Assembly: GCA_009889625.1 (NCBI GenBank) | Contig: WTZU01000007.1 | Span: 1-49,818, forward strand | DNA from: Candidatus Hikarchaeia archaeon HikBin5 | GTDB lineage: Archaea > Halobacteriota > Halobacteria > Halobacteriales > Hikarchaeaceae | Direction of reading: 5' to 3' | DNA length: 49,818 bases | Shown: positions 8,849 to 18,267 of the stretch, piece by piece | How positions within the stretch are numbered: the first letter of the stretch is position 1 | How the letters are laid out: the number at the start of each line of letters is the position of its first letter | The notes under the pieces: model-generated | What the model was told of the DNA's origin: nothing | Database searches by the model: none | The model's input: the letters and a program-made list of their open reading frames with translations, nothing else | Translations under genes and position numbers: made by a program

Positions 8849-9058
8849 TCATTCTTCAATCGTAGAAAGCCAGTATCCTGTCCCCATCATCGCGATTATG
8901 AATGCTGTTATGATTCCAATCATCCACAATGTCCCTTCTTGCAATGGTCCCTCTTGCATGGAATATTTACTACCGATGTAAACCACTCCTATTACAAAAA
9001 TACTTGCCCAAACCACTGAAGAAATTATTTCCATCAACCGAATACGTGGCAGACTCAT
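8849..9058 (-). CDS. Small two-span membrane protein, function unknown
   Basis: This 69-residue protein has two strongly hydrophobic segments, at about residues 9-27 and 43-62, joined by a polar loop (YSMQEGPLQEG). It ends GYWLSTIEE. It begins ATG and lies between priL (converging) and hjc on the same strand as hjc. It resembles, from memory, a small haloarchaeal membrane protein found at a similar place next to priL, which supports its being real despite its size. No function is known to me. Confidence 0.6.
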   Translation of the reverse strand: MSLPRIRLMEIISSVVWASIFVIGVVYIGSKYSMQEGPLQEGTLWMIGIITAFIIAMMGTGYWLSTIEE

Positions 9059-9120
9059 ACTCTATCTATTTCCTAGAAATAGTAAAAGCCCTTCGAAGAA
9101 TAACAACCTTCTATCTATCA

Positions 9121-9561
9121 CTATTCATCCACCCCACTATAGTCATATAGTGTCTTTTTCTCGGACCCACCAATCAATTCTTCAAAGTCGATCCCTTGCT
9201 CATGTATGTCCTCTCTTGTAACCCGATAATTGCCCCCTTTTGTCAGATAAAGATCCCCCGGGTGAAAGAAGTACCACTTTTCATTATCAAATCGAATACC
9301 AATACGCGCTTTGGCACCAAAATTCTGAGAAAAATAAATTAAAGCTTCTACTTCTTTCCCACTCAAATAAATTTTATCACTAGCACTCGATTTGACTTCA
9401 AATGCATAAAATAACTCCCCATTCCCTGCTAATACATCTGGCAATTCTCTTGATGTTGCCCCACCACTTGCAGGCGCGCGCATAACTGCAAAACCAGATT
9501 CATCTAATAGTCTAACCAATTCCCTTTCCACACGACTCCCTTTTGTTTGAGCAGAACTCAT
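9121..9561 (-). CDS. hjc: Archaeal Holliday junction resolvase Hjc
   Basis: The protein is a PD-(D/E)XK nuclease that cuts four-way DNA junctions during recombination and fork repair. Active-site residues are visible in the expected order: E12 in RVERELV, D42 in ELPDVLA, and E55 with K57 in FEVKSS. The N-terminal basic GSRVEREL and the central [15 protein letters not shown] segments are typical. I place the start at the ATG at 9561, which overlaps the TGA of ahcY in an ATGA quartet; a longer start at 9576 would read through the neighbour. The resulting 146-residue length fits the family. Confidence 0.92.
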   Translation of the reverse strand: MSSAQTKGSRVERELVRLLDESGFAVMRAPASGGATSRELPDVLAGNGELFYAFEVKSSASDKIYLSGKEVEALIYFSQNFGAKARIGIRFDNEKWYFFHPGDLYLTKGGNYRVTREDIHEQGIDFEELIGGSEKKTLYDYSGVDE

Positions 9562-10838
9562 GTCCCAAACTCCCACCCTTTCAAATAATCTTCTTGTGTT
9601 TCAGACAAATAATCTATCTCTATTCCTTCCGATCTAAGTTTTATTTCTGCTACTTTTGCATCTAGTTCAATTGGCACTGGGTGCACACCAGAACTGTATG
9701 TTGGATTCATAACCATTTCTCGCATACAAACAGCTTGCATTCCAAAACTCTGGTCCATTATTTCGATAGGATGGCCTAGAGACAACGGTGTCGCCAAATT
9801 AACAAGTCTACCCGAAGCGAGCACATTAATCCGGCGACCATCTTCCAATTGATACTCTTCAATTCCTTCTCTCACTACTTTTTTAGATACTGATAATTCT
9901 TCTAGATCTTTTGTATTGATTTCAACATCAAAATGTCCTGCATTTGCAAGAATAACACCGTCTCTCATAAGTTCAAAATGATCTCCATTCAAAATATCAC
10001 AATTCCCTGTAGTTGTAATAAACACATCACCCCTGTGAGCCGCTTGAACCATTGGCATTACCTCATATCCTTCCATATGTGCCTCTAGTGCTCTCAACGA
10101 ATCCACTTCTGTAACTATTATACGTGCATTTTGACCAGTTATTTTCTTTGCCAATCCTCGACCACAATAACCATAACCCGCAACAACTACCGTCTTACCT
10201 GCCCATGAAAAATTAGTTGTCATGGAAATTGATAACATGGCAGATTCCCCTGTCCCATGAACATTATCAAACAAACGTTTCATTGGAGTGTCATTAACAG
10301 CAAAAACGGGATATTTTAATTCCCCTTCTTCTTCCATGGATTTGAGTCTATGTACTCCCGTAGTAGTCTCTTCACATCCTCCTATTATCTTTTTTATTTT
10401 ATCTTTATGATTTTTATGCAGTGCAAAAATCAAATCACCACCATCATCCAACGTCAAAGTTAGGTTATGGGAAATAACTGCCTCTATCCCCTCATAATAT
10501 TCCTCATCACTAACTCCTCTCTTGGCATAACTTGATATCTTTGGATTGGCATCCAAGGCACAGCTCACATCATCGTGAGTGGAAAGGGGATTACAACCAG
10601 TTACTACAACTTCTGCACCACCCTCTGCCAATAATTCTAATAACACAGCTGTTTTTGCTTCAACATGTAATGCAACTCCTATACATTGCCCCTGAAAAGG
10701 AAGGTCTCGAACAAATTGTTCACGCAAAAAAGAAAGAATAGGCATGTTCGATGCCGCCCATTCAATTTTTCTATTCCCCCTCTCTATATTTTCACTTACA
10801 TTTTCCAGGGAATTTGAGATGGTGGGGTATGTGCTCAT
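9558..10838 (-). CDS. ahcY: Adenosylhomocysteinase (S-adenosyl-L-homocysteine hydrolase)
   Basis: The enzyme splits S-adenosylhomocysteine into adenosine and homocysteine, relieving product inhibition of methyltransferases. [14 protein letters not shown] (family usually STQDD) and [18 protein letters not shown] carry the substrate-binding Lys, Asp and Asn. The NAD Rossmann motif is [15 protein letters not shown]. The C-terminal section reads [19 protein letters not shown], also conserved. The length of 426 aa suits the archaeal form, which lacks the extended mammalian insert. It precedes hjc (4-base overlap) and follows a deaminase-type amidohydrolase that probably works on the same metabolites. 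Confidence 0.94.
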   Translation of the reverse strand: MSTYPTISNSLENVSENIERGNRKIEWAASNMPILSFLREQFVRDLPFQGQCIGVALHVEAKTAVLLELLAEGGAEVVVTGCNPLSTHDDVSCALDANPKISSYAKRGVSDEEYYEGIEAVISHNLTLTLDDGGDLIFALHKNHKDKIKKIIGGCEETTTGVHRLKSMEEEGELKYPVFAVNDTPMKRLFDNVHGTGESAMLSISMTTNFSWAGKTVVVAGYGYCGRGLAKKITGQNARIIVTEVDSLRALEAHMEGYEVMPMVQAAHRGDVFITTTGNCDILNGDHFELMRDGVILANAGHFDVEINTKDLEELSVSKKVVREGIEEYQLEDGRRINVLASGRLVNLATPLSLGHPIEIMDQSFGMQAVCMREMVMNPTYSSGVHPVPIELDAKVAEIKLRSEGIEIDYLSETQEDYLKGWEFGT

Positions 10839-10893
10839 ACCACTCCTGGGCGACGCATGAAAAAAAGAGTTTCAAGACGCCATTTTTCGCCAA

Positions 10894-12192
10894 TTACTTT
10901 TTATTTCCCACTCTTTCAGTAAGATCTTCCACACATTCACGAGCAGCAGCTATGACTTTAGGTTCATCCAGTGTTTCTATTTTTTTATCTTTCATTAGAA
11001 TTTTCCCATCACAAATTGTATGGGTTATATCTGACCCCTTGGCCGAATAAACGATACCATTCACACCATTCCCAATTGGAGTAAGGTGTGCCGCTTCAAT
11101 ATTTAATACAGCCAAGTCTGCAACAAAACCCGATTCTATCTTTCCCGCGGGAATTCCTAACAATTTTGCTCCAGCCATTGTGGCCATTGAAAAAACAGAC
11201 TTTGCATTCATAGCACTAGCATTTTTAGCAAATAATTTCCCAACCATGGCTGCATCTCTCATCTCTCCAAATAAATCTAGATCATCATTCGAAGCAGCAC
11301 CATCTGTACCCAATCCTACTGTCACTCCCCTATCTAACATTTCCTGTATTGGAGCAATCCCACTAGCTAATTTCATATTCGATGCTGGGCAATGGACCAC
11401 ACCTATCTCGTTTTCAGCTAAAAGAGAAATTTCATTTGAATCAACATGCACACAATGAGCAGCGAAATCACCCGGGCCCAAGATATCATGTTCTAGAGAA
11501 AATTCTATCGGCCTCATTTGATGCATTTCAACAGTTTTCTTGACATCTTCTAATGTCTCATTAGTATGGAGATGTATGGGGATATCTGATTCTCTAACAC
11601 GAGGAATGTGCTCCTCAAAGTATTCTAGATCAACTGTATTTATGCTATGGGGCATGAACGCTGTGCTAATCCTCCCCTCTGCATACCCATCATATTTTTC
11701 TGCAAATTCTAATCCATTTTTAGCATCATCATGAGCATCGTTTTCATCTTTCCCAATTGTAACTATTCCTTGCCCCAACACGGCTCTCAAACCCGAACTA
11801 TCCGTGGCTTTTGCCACTTCTGACATGTGGAAGTACATGTCACAAAATGTAGTTGTACCTGATTTAATCAATTCAACCAAAGCCAATTGGGATCCTATAT
11901 GGACATCCCTGGGTGTCAACTGGGATTCAATGGGCCATATATCTTCTTTCAACCATCTCTCGAGTGGCTTATCATCCGAATAACCACGTAAAAGTGTCAT
12001 GGCTATGTGGGTATGTGCATTCACCAATCCTGGGATGATTAATCCTCCATTTATGTCCATTTCGTCATCGCCACCTAGCGATTTTCCCATTTCTAAAATA
12101 ATCCCTTCATCCACGTCGATGAGAATATCCGAATACTCTATAGTCAAGTCCTCTTGCAAGACTCTCCCTCCTTTGACATTTAGAGTGGTCAT
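10894..12192 (-). CDS. mtaD: Amidohydrolase: SAH / 5'-methylthioadenosine / 5'-deoxyadenosine deaminase
   Basis: This 432-residue protein belongs to the metal-dependent TrzN/ATZ/SAH deaminase family. The HxH metal motif NAHTHIAMTLLRG is at about residue 60. Further ligands are the His in HLHTNE, the His in FAAHCVHVD and the Asp in LGTDGAASNDDLD. The family deaminates adenine-containing by-products of SAM: SAH, methylthioadenosine or 5'-deoxyadenosine. The adjoining ahcY (gap 55 bases, same strand) favours this group over guanine or triazine hydrolases, but the preferred substrate cannot be told from sequence. It is divergent from hisG. Confidence 0.88.
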   Translation of the reverse strand: MTTLNVKGGRVLQEDLTIEYSDILIDVDEGIILEMGKSLGGDDEMDINGGLIIPGLVNAHTHIAMTLLRGYSDDKPLERWLKEDIWPIESQLTPRDVHIGSQLALVELIKSGTTTFCDMYFHMSEVAKATDSSGLRAVLGQGIVTIGKDENDAHDDAKNGLEFAEKYDGYAEGRISTAFMPHSINTVDLEYFEEHIPRVRESDIPIHLHTNETLEDVKKTVEMHQMRPIEFSLEHDILGPGDFAAHCVHVDSNEISLLAENEIGVVHCPASNMKLASGIAPIQEMLDRGVTVGLGTDGAASNDDLDLFGEMRDAAMVGKLFAKNASAMNAKSVFSMATMAGAKLLGIPAGKIESGFVADLAVLNIEAAHLTPIGNGVNGIVYSAKGSDITHTICDGKILMKDKKIETLDEPKVIAAARECVEDLTERVGNKK

Positions 12193-12283
12193 ATATACCC
12201 TTTGAAATAGAGGACATTAGTTCCTACGGTATGATCTCGCTATACCGAAAGAGTGTTTCTCATAGGTCTCCTTAGGTATACTT

Positions 12284-13150
12284 ATGAAAATCGCGTTACC
12301 GAATAAAGGCCGCCTCCACGCCCCTTCATTTGACCTACTATGTCGAGCAGGAATAAAGGTGAGGGAATCTCAACAAGACAGAAAACTTTGGGCAGATACC
12401 TCCCTTCCTGATGTCACTGTTATTTATGTTCGGTCAGAAGATATACCTCGGTACATCAGCAGTGGTGCGGCTGATATAGGAATCACTGGGTATGATCAAA
12501 TCCAAGAAAAAAATTTCGATAACATCATTGAACTTTTAGATCTTGATTTTGGCAAATGCAAAATCGTAGTAGCAACCCTCGACCCACGAATTGGCAATAA
12601 AACATCAATTGAATCCATAGAAGAATTACAAGGAAAAACTATTGCAACAGAATTCCCTCACATAACAAAAACTTTTTTCATGGGTCGTGACATCGATGTC
12701 AAAATAATAGAAGTAGGCGGGGCCACCGAAATCACTCCTCATGTTCAAATGGCAGATGCAATTGTAGATATTGTCAGTTCCGGGGACACCCTGCGTAGCA
12801 ACCAACTCGTCATACTCGACGAAATACTTACTAGTAGTGCGCGATTGATTTCACGAAAAGATATACAAGATAAACCCTTGGCGAACAAAATATCCGATGC
12901 ACTACTTTCAGTTGTATCTGCTAAAGAAAAGAGATACTTAATGATGAATGCCCCTCGTGACAAATTAGAACAAATAACTAGTGTCCTACCAGGATTATCT
13001 GGTCCAACTGTGATAGACACTTCAGGGAGCTCTTTGGTAGTTGTCCACGCGGTGGTAAACGAGAGTGAAGTTTTCGAAACCATTGGAGCTCTAAAAATCC
13101 AGGGTGCAACAGGAATATTAGTAACGCGAATCGATCGATTGGTAGAGTAA
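12284..13150 (+). CDS. hisG: ATP phosphoribosyltransferase, long form
   Basis: HisG performs the first step of histidine synthesis, joining ATP and PRPP. The N-terminus reads KIALPNKGRLHAPSFDLL, and the PRPP-loop region VQMADAIVDIVSSGDTLR is at about residues 153-170. At 288 residues it is the long form: the last ~75 residues (MMNAPRDKLEQI to GILVTRIDRLVE) form the PII-like regulatory domain that binds histidine, so it should need no HisZ. hisH lies ~12 kb away, so histidine genes are scattered, as is usual in haloarchaea. It is divergent from mtaD with 91 bases between. Confidence 0.95.
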   Translation: MKIALPNKGRLHAPSFDLLCRAGIKVRESQQDRKLWADTSLPDVTVIYVRSEDIPRYISSGAADIGITGYDQIQEKNFDNIIELLDLDFGKCKIVVATLDPRIGNKTSIESIEELQGKTIATEFPHITKTFFMGRDIDVKIIEVGGATEITPHVQMADAIVDIVSSGDTLRSNQLVILDEILTSSARLISRKDIQDKPLANKISDALLSVVSAKEKRYLMMNAPRDKLEQITSVLPGLSGPTVIDTSGSSLVVVHAVVNESEVFETIGALKIQGATGILVTRIDRLVE

Positions 13151-13216
13151 TTCTTTAAATATAACTCATCTCTGGGCATCGACACCCTCATGATTTATTA
13201 GAACTGAATCGTTTTT

Positions 13217-14182
13217 GTGTATGTGCTAGAATTAGCAGGAGAAGATGACAATTTTGCTGCAGCAGAGGCTCAAAATGCAGCAGAAGATGTACATGTAATC
13301 GCACCAGGATTAGCAACTGCAAAATCAATTGCTACCTCTAGGATTTCAAATCTAGCTTATACCCACCGCGTTAGCGCTGTCCTCTCCCAAACTTCGTCCT
13401 CTCTACCTGATCTTTTCAATTCCATCGATAATATCCAAATAAGTCCATCAGGGACCATTGCCGTCCGAGCTCGAAATGTCAGAAAATCTACACATATTGA
13501 CACAAAACAAATAGAGCGAGATATAGGAACTATGTTTGTAGACAAAGGCTTTCCAGTCGATTTAACAAACCCTCTTCATGAAATCAGGGTGCTCTTTTCA
13601 GATAATATTTGCATCGTAGGACGTCTCGTAAGAACAAGTTCAAAAAGCTATGTCAATCGAAATCCCACAAAAAAACCCTTTTTCCAACCAGGAAGTATGG
13701 ATTCCGTCGAAGCTCGGGCAATTGCAAATTTGGCTGGGGCCGGTCCAAATACAATTCTTTTTGACCCCATGTGCGGCACTGGTGGGATTCTCATAGAAGC
13801 CGCATTGATGGGGGCAACGGTTTATGGTATGGACATTCAAAATAAAATGGCTGCGGGGTCGAATGAAAACCTCCAATATTATTCTTCAACAGATTTTATG
13901 ATCCTCCAAGGAGATGCTGCCAATTTTCCTATTTCCACAAAAATAGATGCAATTCTTTTTGATATTCCCTATGGTCGCCAATCTAAAATAGCCGGATATG
14001 AATTGGATGTTCTTGTAAACCACACACTTGTGGAAGCAGCCCAGATCACTTCCAATGTAATTGTTATATCCGATTCCTTTCTCGGAGACTTAATCCAACA
14101 AACAGACTGGAACCTAAGACGACATTTTACAAGAAGAGTGCACAAATCTTTAACCCGATATATCCACATTCTTTATAAATAA
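13217..14182 (+). CDS. trmG10: tRNA (guanine(10)-N2)-dimethyltransferase, THUMP-type
   Basis: The enzyme (Trm11/Trm-G10 family) methylates G10 of tRNA with SAM. Residues 1-140 form the N-terminal ferredoxin-like/THUMP region. The Rossmann methyltransferase follows: FDPMCGTGGILIEA (SAM motif I) near residue 180 and the catalytic DIPYGRQS (N2-methyltransferase D-PPY-type motif) near residue 253. The start is the GTG at 13217, giving MYVLELAGEDD, the normal opening of the haloarchaeal family; no in-frame ATG lies nearby. It is co-oriented with hisG, with a 66-base gap that could hold its own promoter. Confidence 0.92.
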   Translation: MYVLELAGEDDNFAAAEAQNAAEDVHVIAPGLATAKSIATSRISNLAYTHRVSAVLSQTSSSLPDLFNSIDNIQISPSGTIAVRARNVRKSTHIDTKQIERDIGTMFVDKGFPVDLTNPLHEIRVLFSDNICIVGRLVRTSSKSYVNRNPTKKPFFQPGSMDSVEARAIANLAGAGPNTILFDPMCGTGGILIEAALMGATVYGMDIQNKMAAGSNENLQYYSSTDFMILQGDAANFPISTKIDAILFDIPYGRQSKIAGYELDVLVNHTLVEAAQITSNVIVISDSFLGDLIQQTDWNLRRHFTRRVHKSLTRYIHILYK

Positions 14183-14187
14183 TTTAT

Positions 14188-14751
14188 CTAATCTCCCAAT
14201 AAAGTGGATTCACCTGCTCTAACCCTATCTCCTTTCTTTACCATTAGGTCTCCCAATCGAACCCCGGTAGGGAATATCACATCCACCCGGCTACCAAACT
14301 CAATGTGTCCTATCCGTTCTCCCTTTTCAATATAATCGCCCACTTTTACATATGGTTTTATCCGCCGGGCTAACGCGCCTGCTATCAATACGACTTCCCA
14401 CTCTTCTACCTCATCATCTATTTTCTTCGATAGATCTAAAGATGTAAAGACAATTCTAACCCTCTCATTTCTATCTGAATCTTTCGAAAATGCAGGGACA
14501 TATCTCCCTGGCAAATGATCGATTTTTTTAACATATCCTGGCATGGGGGCTCGATTGACATGGACATCATATACGTTCATGAAAACACCCACTCTAACCT
14601 TCCCATTTACATCTTCGCGAATTATGCTTATTTTACCATCTGCAGGAGATACTACTCCCTTCTTAGGGATTGACCTCTCTGGATCCCTTTTACTCCATAC
14701 TATGAACCACACCACAAACAATGCTGTACAAAATACAAATATTATTTCCAT
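14188..14751 (-). CDS. asd: Archaetidylserine decarboxylase proenzyme
   Basis: The enzyme makes archaetidylethanolamine from archaetidylserine in polar-lipid synthesis. One membrane anchor spans residues 2-20. The body has VVSPADGKI, MNVYDVHVNRAPM (with the His of the family) and the self-cleavage site FGSRVDV near residue 153, where Ser becomes the pyruvoyl group. It is the short PSD-A-like form without the large bacterial N-terminal domain. The ATG at 14751 overlaps the TGA of rfcC by one base (TGATG); a GTG one codon earlier is an alternative. rfcC-asd is also adjacent in haloarchaea, from memory. Confidence 0.92.
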   Translation of the reverse strand: MEIIFVFCTALFVVWFIVWSKRDPERSIPKKGVVSPADGKISIIREDVNGKVRVGVFMNVYDVHVNRAPMPGYVKKIDHLPGRYVPAFSKDSDRNERVRIVFTSLDLSKKIDDEVEEWEVVLIAGALARRIKPYVKVGDYIEKGERIGHIEFGSRVDVIFPTGVRLGDLMVKKGDRVRAGESTLLGD

Positions 14752-15752
14752 CACAATGATCCAAATTTTGTTAAGAACTTAGTCAAATGAATCACAGAAT
14801 TTGATTCATTTGCGAGATCAAAATCAACCTCTCCAATTACCAAAGCAAATTTGGTTTGGTCGATATCATCCCGATTCCTTACAACCTCGCCCACGATTTC
14901 TAATATTTCTCCTCCTGTATATCCACTAGTTATGATTAATTTTTCGAGAATTGATCTTGCATCTATAATTTTTCCATCTAGTGAACAATCAATCATCTCT
15001 ATTATGGGATCATTTATACCCATATCTTGAATAATTTCAACCACGCCTTCATAAGTCACCTCGCCCATCCCCTCCGATACCGCTTGTGCATGCACAATAG
15101 CAGATCTAAGATTGCCCGATGAATTAGCAACTATATAATCAACCGCTTCATCTGTGAATTCTATCTCTTCTGCATCTAATATCCTCACCAGTATCTTCTT
15201 CATGTCTGTATCTGCAGGAGATCTAACAGAGATGGGATAGCAACGAGATCTGATGGCCGGAATGACTTTCCAAAGTTGACGTGTTGTAAGAATAAATTGC
15301 GTATTTCTATGATACTGTTCTATTATACGTCTAAGAGCCTGTTGAAAACTTCTTTGTGCACTTTCAAAATTATCGAGCATCATAATTTTCTTCCCACCTG
15401 AAATAGAAGGGTAACTCGCACTTTCTTTTATTAAGTGAATAACAAGTGATTCTTTTGACCCACTCGGGGTTTTCCCCGACGATATGAAACCTGAAAAAAG
15501 AGGATTTTCTACTATTTCTTTTTTAGAACTATTAAATAAATCTGAAATATTAAATTCAACTAGATCTTGTCCCTCCTCATCCGGCCCCTTCGCAATGATT
15601 CTAGCCGCAGAGCTTTTACCACTGCCCTCTGGCCCATAGAGCAGAAAGTTTATTGGCATTTTTTGAAACTTAGATAAATTAAAACGGAGTTCACGCTGAG
15701 AAAAATCCTCTCCTTCTGGTGCATATTTATCAATCCATAATGGGGAGTCCAT
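14751..15752 (-). CDS. rfcC: Clamp-loader AAA+ subunit, RFC small-subunit paralogue (RfcC-like)
   Basis: It opens with PLWIDKYAP, the 'WxxKYRP' start of RFC proteins. The Walker A site is LLYGPEGSGKSS at about residues 38-49, and the sensor/SRC region is AIRSRCYP at ~168. The Walker B site is altered: MMLDNFESAQ at ~125 instead of the usual hhhhDEAD, so the catalytic Glu is displaced or lost. This suggests a subunit that binds but may not efficiently hydrolyse ATP, working alongside other RFC subunits. The start is the ATG at 15752; a TTG one codon upstream is possible. It is divergent from RNase Z and coupled to asd. Confidence 0.85.
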   Translation of the reverse strand: MDSPLWIDKYAPEGEDFSQRELRFNLSKFQKMPINFLLYGPEGSGKSSAARIIAKGPDEEGQDLVEFNISDLFNSSKKEIVENPLFSGFISSGKTPSGSKESLVIHLIKESASYPSISGGKKIMMLDNFESAQRSFQQALRRIIEQYHRNTQFILTTRQLWKVIPAIRSRCYPISVRSPADTDMKKILVRILDAEEIEFTDEAVDYIVANSSGNLRSAIVHAQAVSEGMGEVTYEGVVEIIQDMGINDPIIEMIDCSLDGKIIDARSILEKLIITSGYTGGEILEIVGEVVRNRDDIDQTKFALVIGEVDFDLANESNSVIHLTKFLTKFGSL

Positions 15753-15842
15753 CAATTCCTGATGGCATTCAAAAACTAAGAATTGGTCGATTTAACCATT
15801 CAATTGAAAATAGGTATCTCCTTCGAGTCACAATACTCTCAA

Positions 15843-16766
15843 GTGACATTACGAATTACCTTCCTGGGAACTAGTGGTTCGGTTCCAACAACTGAACGAA
15901 ATTCAAGTGGGATTTTTATTAATATCCACGGTGATAAATTTCTTTTTGATGTTGGGGAAGGTACTCAACGTCAAATGATGAATTATGGGACTGGATTCGG
16001 GATACAAGATGTCTTCTTGACCCATGTACATGGGGACCATATATTTGGTCTCCTTGGGCTGATTCAAACAATGAATTTCAACGGTAGAGAAGAACCCCTC
16101 TTCATATACACTCCACCTGGAACAAAACAATATGTAGGCGATTTAGTTTCTCTCTGCGACGATGGAATCGATTATTCCATTACCATCTCTGAAACTCCTC
16201 CTAATACTACTGTTAAAAAAACTTCTGAATACGAAGTCCGCACTTTTAAAACAGATCATAAAACTCGTTCAACGGGATATGCACTAATCGAATCACAACG
16301 TAAAGGGCGATTCTTTAGAGACAAAGCGGAGAAACTTGGGGTGCCCGTGGGAAAAGATTTTTCTACACTACATGAAGGCACCCCAATCATCCTAAAAGAT
16401 GGCACTAAAATTTCACCCGAACAAGTAGTAGGCCCATCTAGACCTGGGAGGAAAATAGCATATACTGGCGACACCAGACCAACAAAATCTACCATAGAAG
16501 CAGTCTCTGGATTTGATCTATTGATCCACGATTCAACATTCACCGACGAATATAAAAAACGGGCTGAACTGACTGGCCATTCTACAGCTTTGGAAGCAGC
16601 CAACATAGCTGTTGAAGCAGACGTTACTCACCTAGTACTCACCCACCCCTCATCACGATTTAGTGGCAATTCGAACATTTTACTCAATGAAGCAAAAACT
16701 ATATTTAAAAAAGAATTGACTCTGGCATACGATGGATTGGAAATCGAAATACCCCTTTCCGATTAG
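15843..16766 (+). CDS. rnz: Ribonuclease Z (tRNA 3'-end endonuclease)
   Basis: RNase Z cuts precursor tRNAs after the discriminator base. This suits a genome whose tRNA genes lack CCA, as the one at 2-76 does. The metallo-beta-lactamase core is clear: ITFLGTSGSVPT at the start, then the H61-H63-D65-H66 motif (THVHGDH), and later TGDTRP, HDSTF and a final LTHPSSRF. I take the GTG at 15843, giving 307 aa and the canonical opening, rather than the in-frame TTG at 15783, which would add 20 residues unlike the family. An A-rich stretch at 15805-15816 lies at a TATA-like distance from that GTG. Confidence 0.93.
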   Translation: MTLRITFLGTSGSVPTTERNSSGIFINIHGDKFLFDVGEGTQRQMMNYGTGFGIQDVFLTHVHGDHIFGLLGLIQTMNFNGREEPLFIYTPPGTKQYVGDLVSLCDDGIDYSITISETPPNTTVKKTSEYEVRTFKTDHKTRSTGYALIESQRKGRFFRDKAEKLGVPVGKDFSTLHEGTPIILKDGTKISPEQVVGPSRPGRKIAYTGDTRPTKSTIEAVSGFDLLIHDSTFTDEYKKRAELTGHSTALEAANIAVEADVTHLVLTHPSSRFSGNSNILLNEAKTIFKKELTLAYDGLEIEIPLSD

Positions 16767-16866
16767 AAAAAAATTGCGATGGTATGTGTACCGCTTACTC
16801 ATTTTCCCACCGCAAAAATAGATCTATAGGATTTTCCCCGAAGAAGCCATATGACAAACGTATAAG

Positions 16867-17886
16867 ATGCCTCATACCGAATCTCCATCTAATTTGACAA
16901 TCTATGATAAAATCACCCAGAACGTGGTTGAAAGCATAACTGATGCAGAAATCCGTACATTGGCAGATTCTCCTGATGGAAAACGAGCTTACGTTGGGTT
17001 CGAACCTTCCGGAGTTCTCCATCTAGGTCATATGTTAACTGCAAATAAATTAATTGACTTACAAGAAGTCGGCATGAAAATTGTAGTTCTCTTGGCAGAT
17101 CTCCATGCTTATCTCAATGGTAAGGGATCGCTAGATGAAATTCAACTCATAGCAGAAACCATGCGGCAACAATTCATAGCATATGGGTTACATGAAAACA
17201 CCACTGAATTCATTTATGGATCTGACTTTCAACTTGAAAAAGATTATCTGCTCGATTTACATAAATTGGGTAATTTAGTAACTCTCAATCGTGCAAGTAG
17301 GGCCATGGCTGAAATACAAAGTGGAAACGTACCTAAAGTAAGCCAAGCTGTGTATCCTATAATGCAGACACTTGATATGCATTATTTAGACCTCGACCTC
17401 GCAGTTGGTGGAATTGACCAACGAAAAGTACACGCACTCGCTAGAGAACTCTTACCCGAATTGGGATATTCTCCCTGCCCAGCGATCCATACTCCCATCT
17501 TAGCCAATCTGACAACGGGAATTGGAAAAATGTCTTCTAGCGTGGGTATCACAATTTCAATGGAAGATTCCTCAGATTCCATCAATAAAAAAATTAACAA
17601 AGCGTTTTGTCCCCCCACTTCAGAGCCCCCAACTGACCAAGATGGAAATAAACCTGAAAATCCAGTATTACAAATATTCCAATTCCATATCTTCCCAAGG
17701 TTTCATCAAGTTACCATCGAACGGCCAGATAAATATGGTGGCAATATGGTGTACAATTCATATTCTGATCTACAAAATGATCTAGAATCTGGACATCTTC
17801 ACCCCCAAGATGCAAAGAAGACTCTCGCAAATTACTTAGACATTCTAATAACTCCTGGGAGAACAAAACTATTGGACCAATCTTAA
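16867..17886 (+). CDS. tyrS: Tyrosyl-tRNA synthetase, archaeal type
   Basis: This class I synthetase charges tRNA-Tyr. It has the HLGH signature at residues 52-55 (PSGVLHLGHML), preceded by the archaeal GFEPSG, and the KMSSS loop at 221-225 (GIGKMSSSVG). The tyrosine pocket segment QAVYPIMQTLDMHYLDLDLAVGG is near 160-182. The 339-residue length and the compact C-terminal domain match archaeal rather than bacterial TyrRS. It stands alone, with ~100 bases upstream and 56 bases before eIF1A on the same strand. Confidence 0.95.
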   Translation: MPHTESPSNLTIYDKITQNVVESITDAEIRTLADSPDGKRAYVGFEPSGVLHLGHMLTANKLIDLQEVGMKIVVLLADLHAYLNGKGSLDEIQLIAETMRQQFIAYGLHENTTEFIYGSDFQLEKDYLLDLHKLGNLVTLNRASRAMAEIQSGNVPKVSQAVYPIMQTLDMHYLDLDLAVGGIDQRKVHALARELLPELGYSPCPAIHTPILANLTTGIGKMSSSVGITISMEDSSDSINKKINKAFCPPTSEPPTDQDGNKPENPVLQIFQFHIFPRFHQVTIERPDKYGGNMVYNSYSDLQNDLESGHLHPQDAKKTLANYLDILITPGRTKLLDQS

Positions 17887-17942
17887 TACATCTGCGAATA
17901 TAGATGGACACAACTTAAACCCCTTCGTCTAATATAGCCAAT

Positions 17943-18248
17943 ATGAGTAACAAAACCGACCCCAACGAAGAAGAGCTCCATCGGAGAAAACTCAGAATGC
18001 CACAAGAAGGAGAAGTATTTGCAGTAGTTTCTGAAATGCTAGGTTCCAATCGAATACAAGTACGTTGCGCAGACAGCGTCGAACGACTAGCTAGGATCCC
18101 TGGAAAAATGCGCAAGAGAGTTTGGATTCGTCAAGATGATGTCGTTTTGGTCAAACCCTGGGAGTGGCAAGATTCAAAAGCTGATGTCGTATGGAGATAT
18201 GATCGACACGATGCCGCTCAACTCCGGAGGGAAGGAACCATCGAGTGA
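17943..18248 (+). CDS. eif1a: Translation initiation factor eIF1A
   Basis: This is a 101-residue OB-fold protein. [31 protein letters not shown] at ~residues 17-47 and [23 protein letters not shown] at ~50-73 are the conserved barrel strands of the family. eIF1A binds the ribosomal A site and assists initiator tRNA placement and start-site scanning or selection. It is followed after 19 bases by RIO1 and then a KH protein, an arrangement found in many archaea and linking initiation with 30S maturation. Confidence 0.95.
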   Translation: MSNKTDPNEEELHRRKLRMPQEGEVFAVVSEMLGSNRIQVRCADSVERLARIPGKMRKRVWIRQDDVVLVKPWEWQDSKADVVWRYDRHDAAQLRREGTIE

Positions 18249-18267
18249 ACACGAAAAAAACATATCC

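Noticed and set aside
12745-13191. 148-residue minus-strand ORF over hisG
   Set aside because: It lies opposite the conserved HisG regulatory domain and has no recognisable motif.
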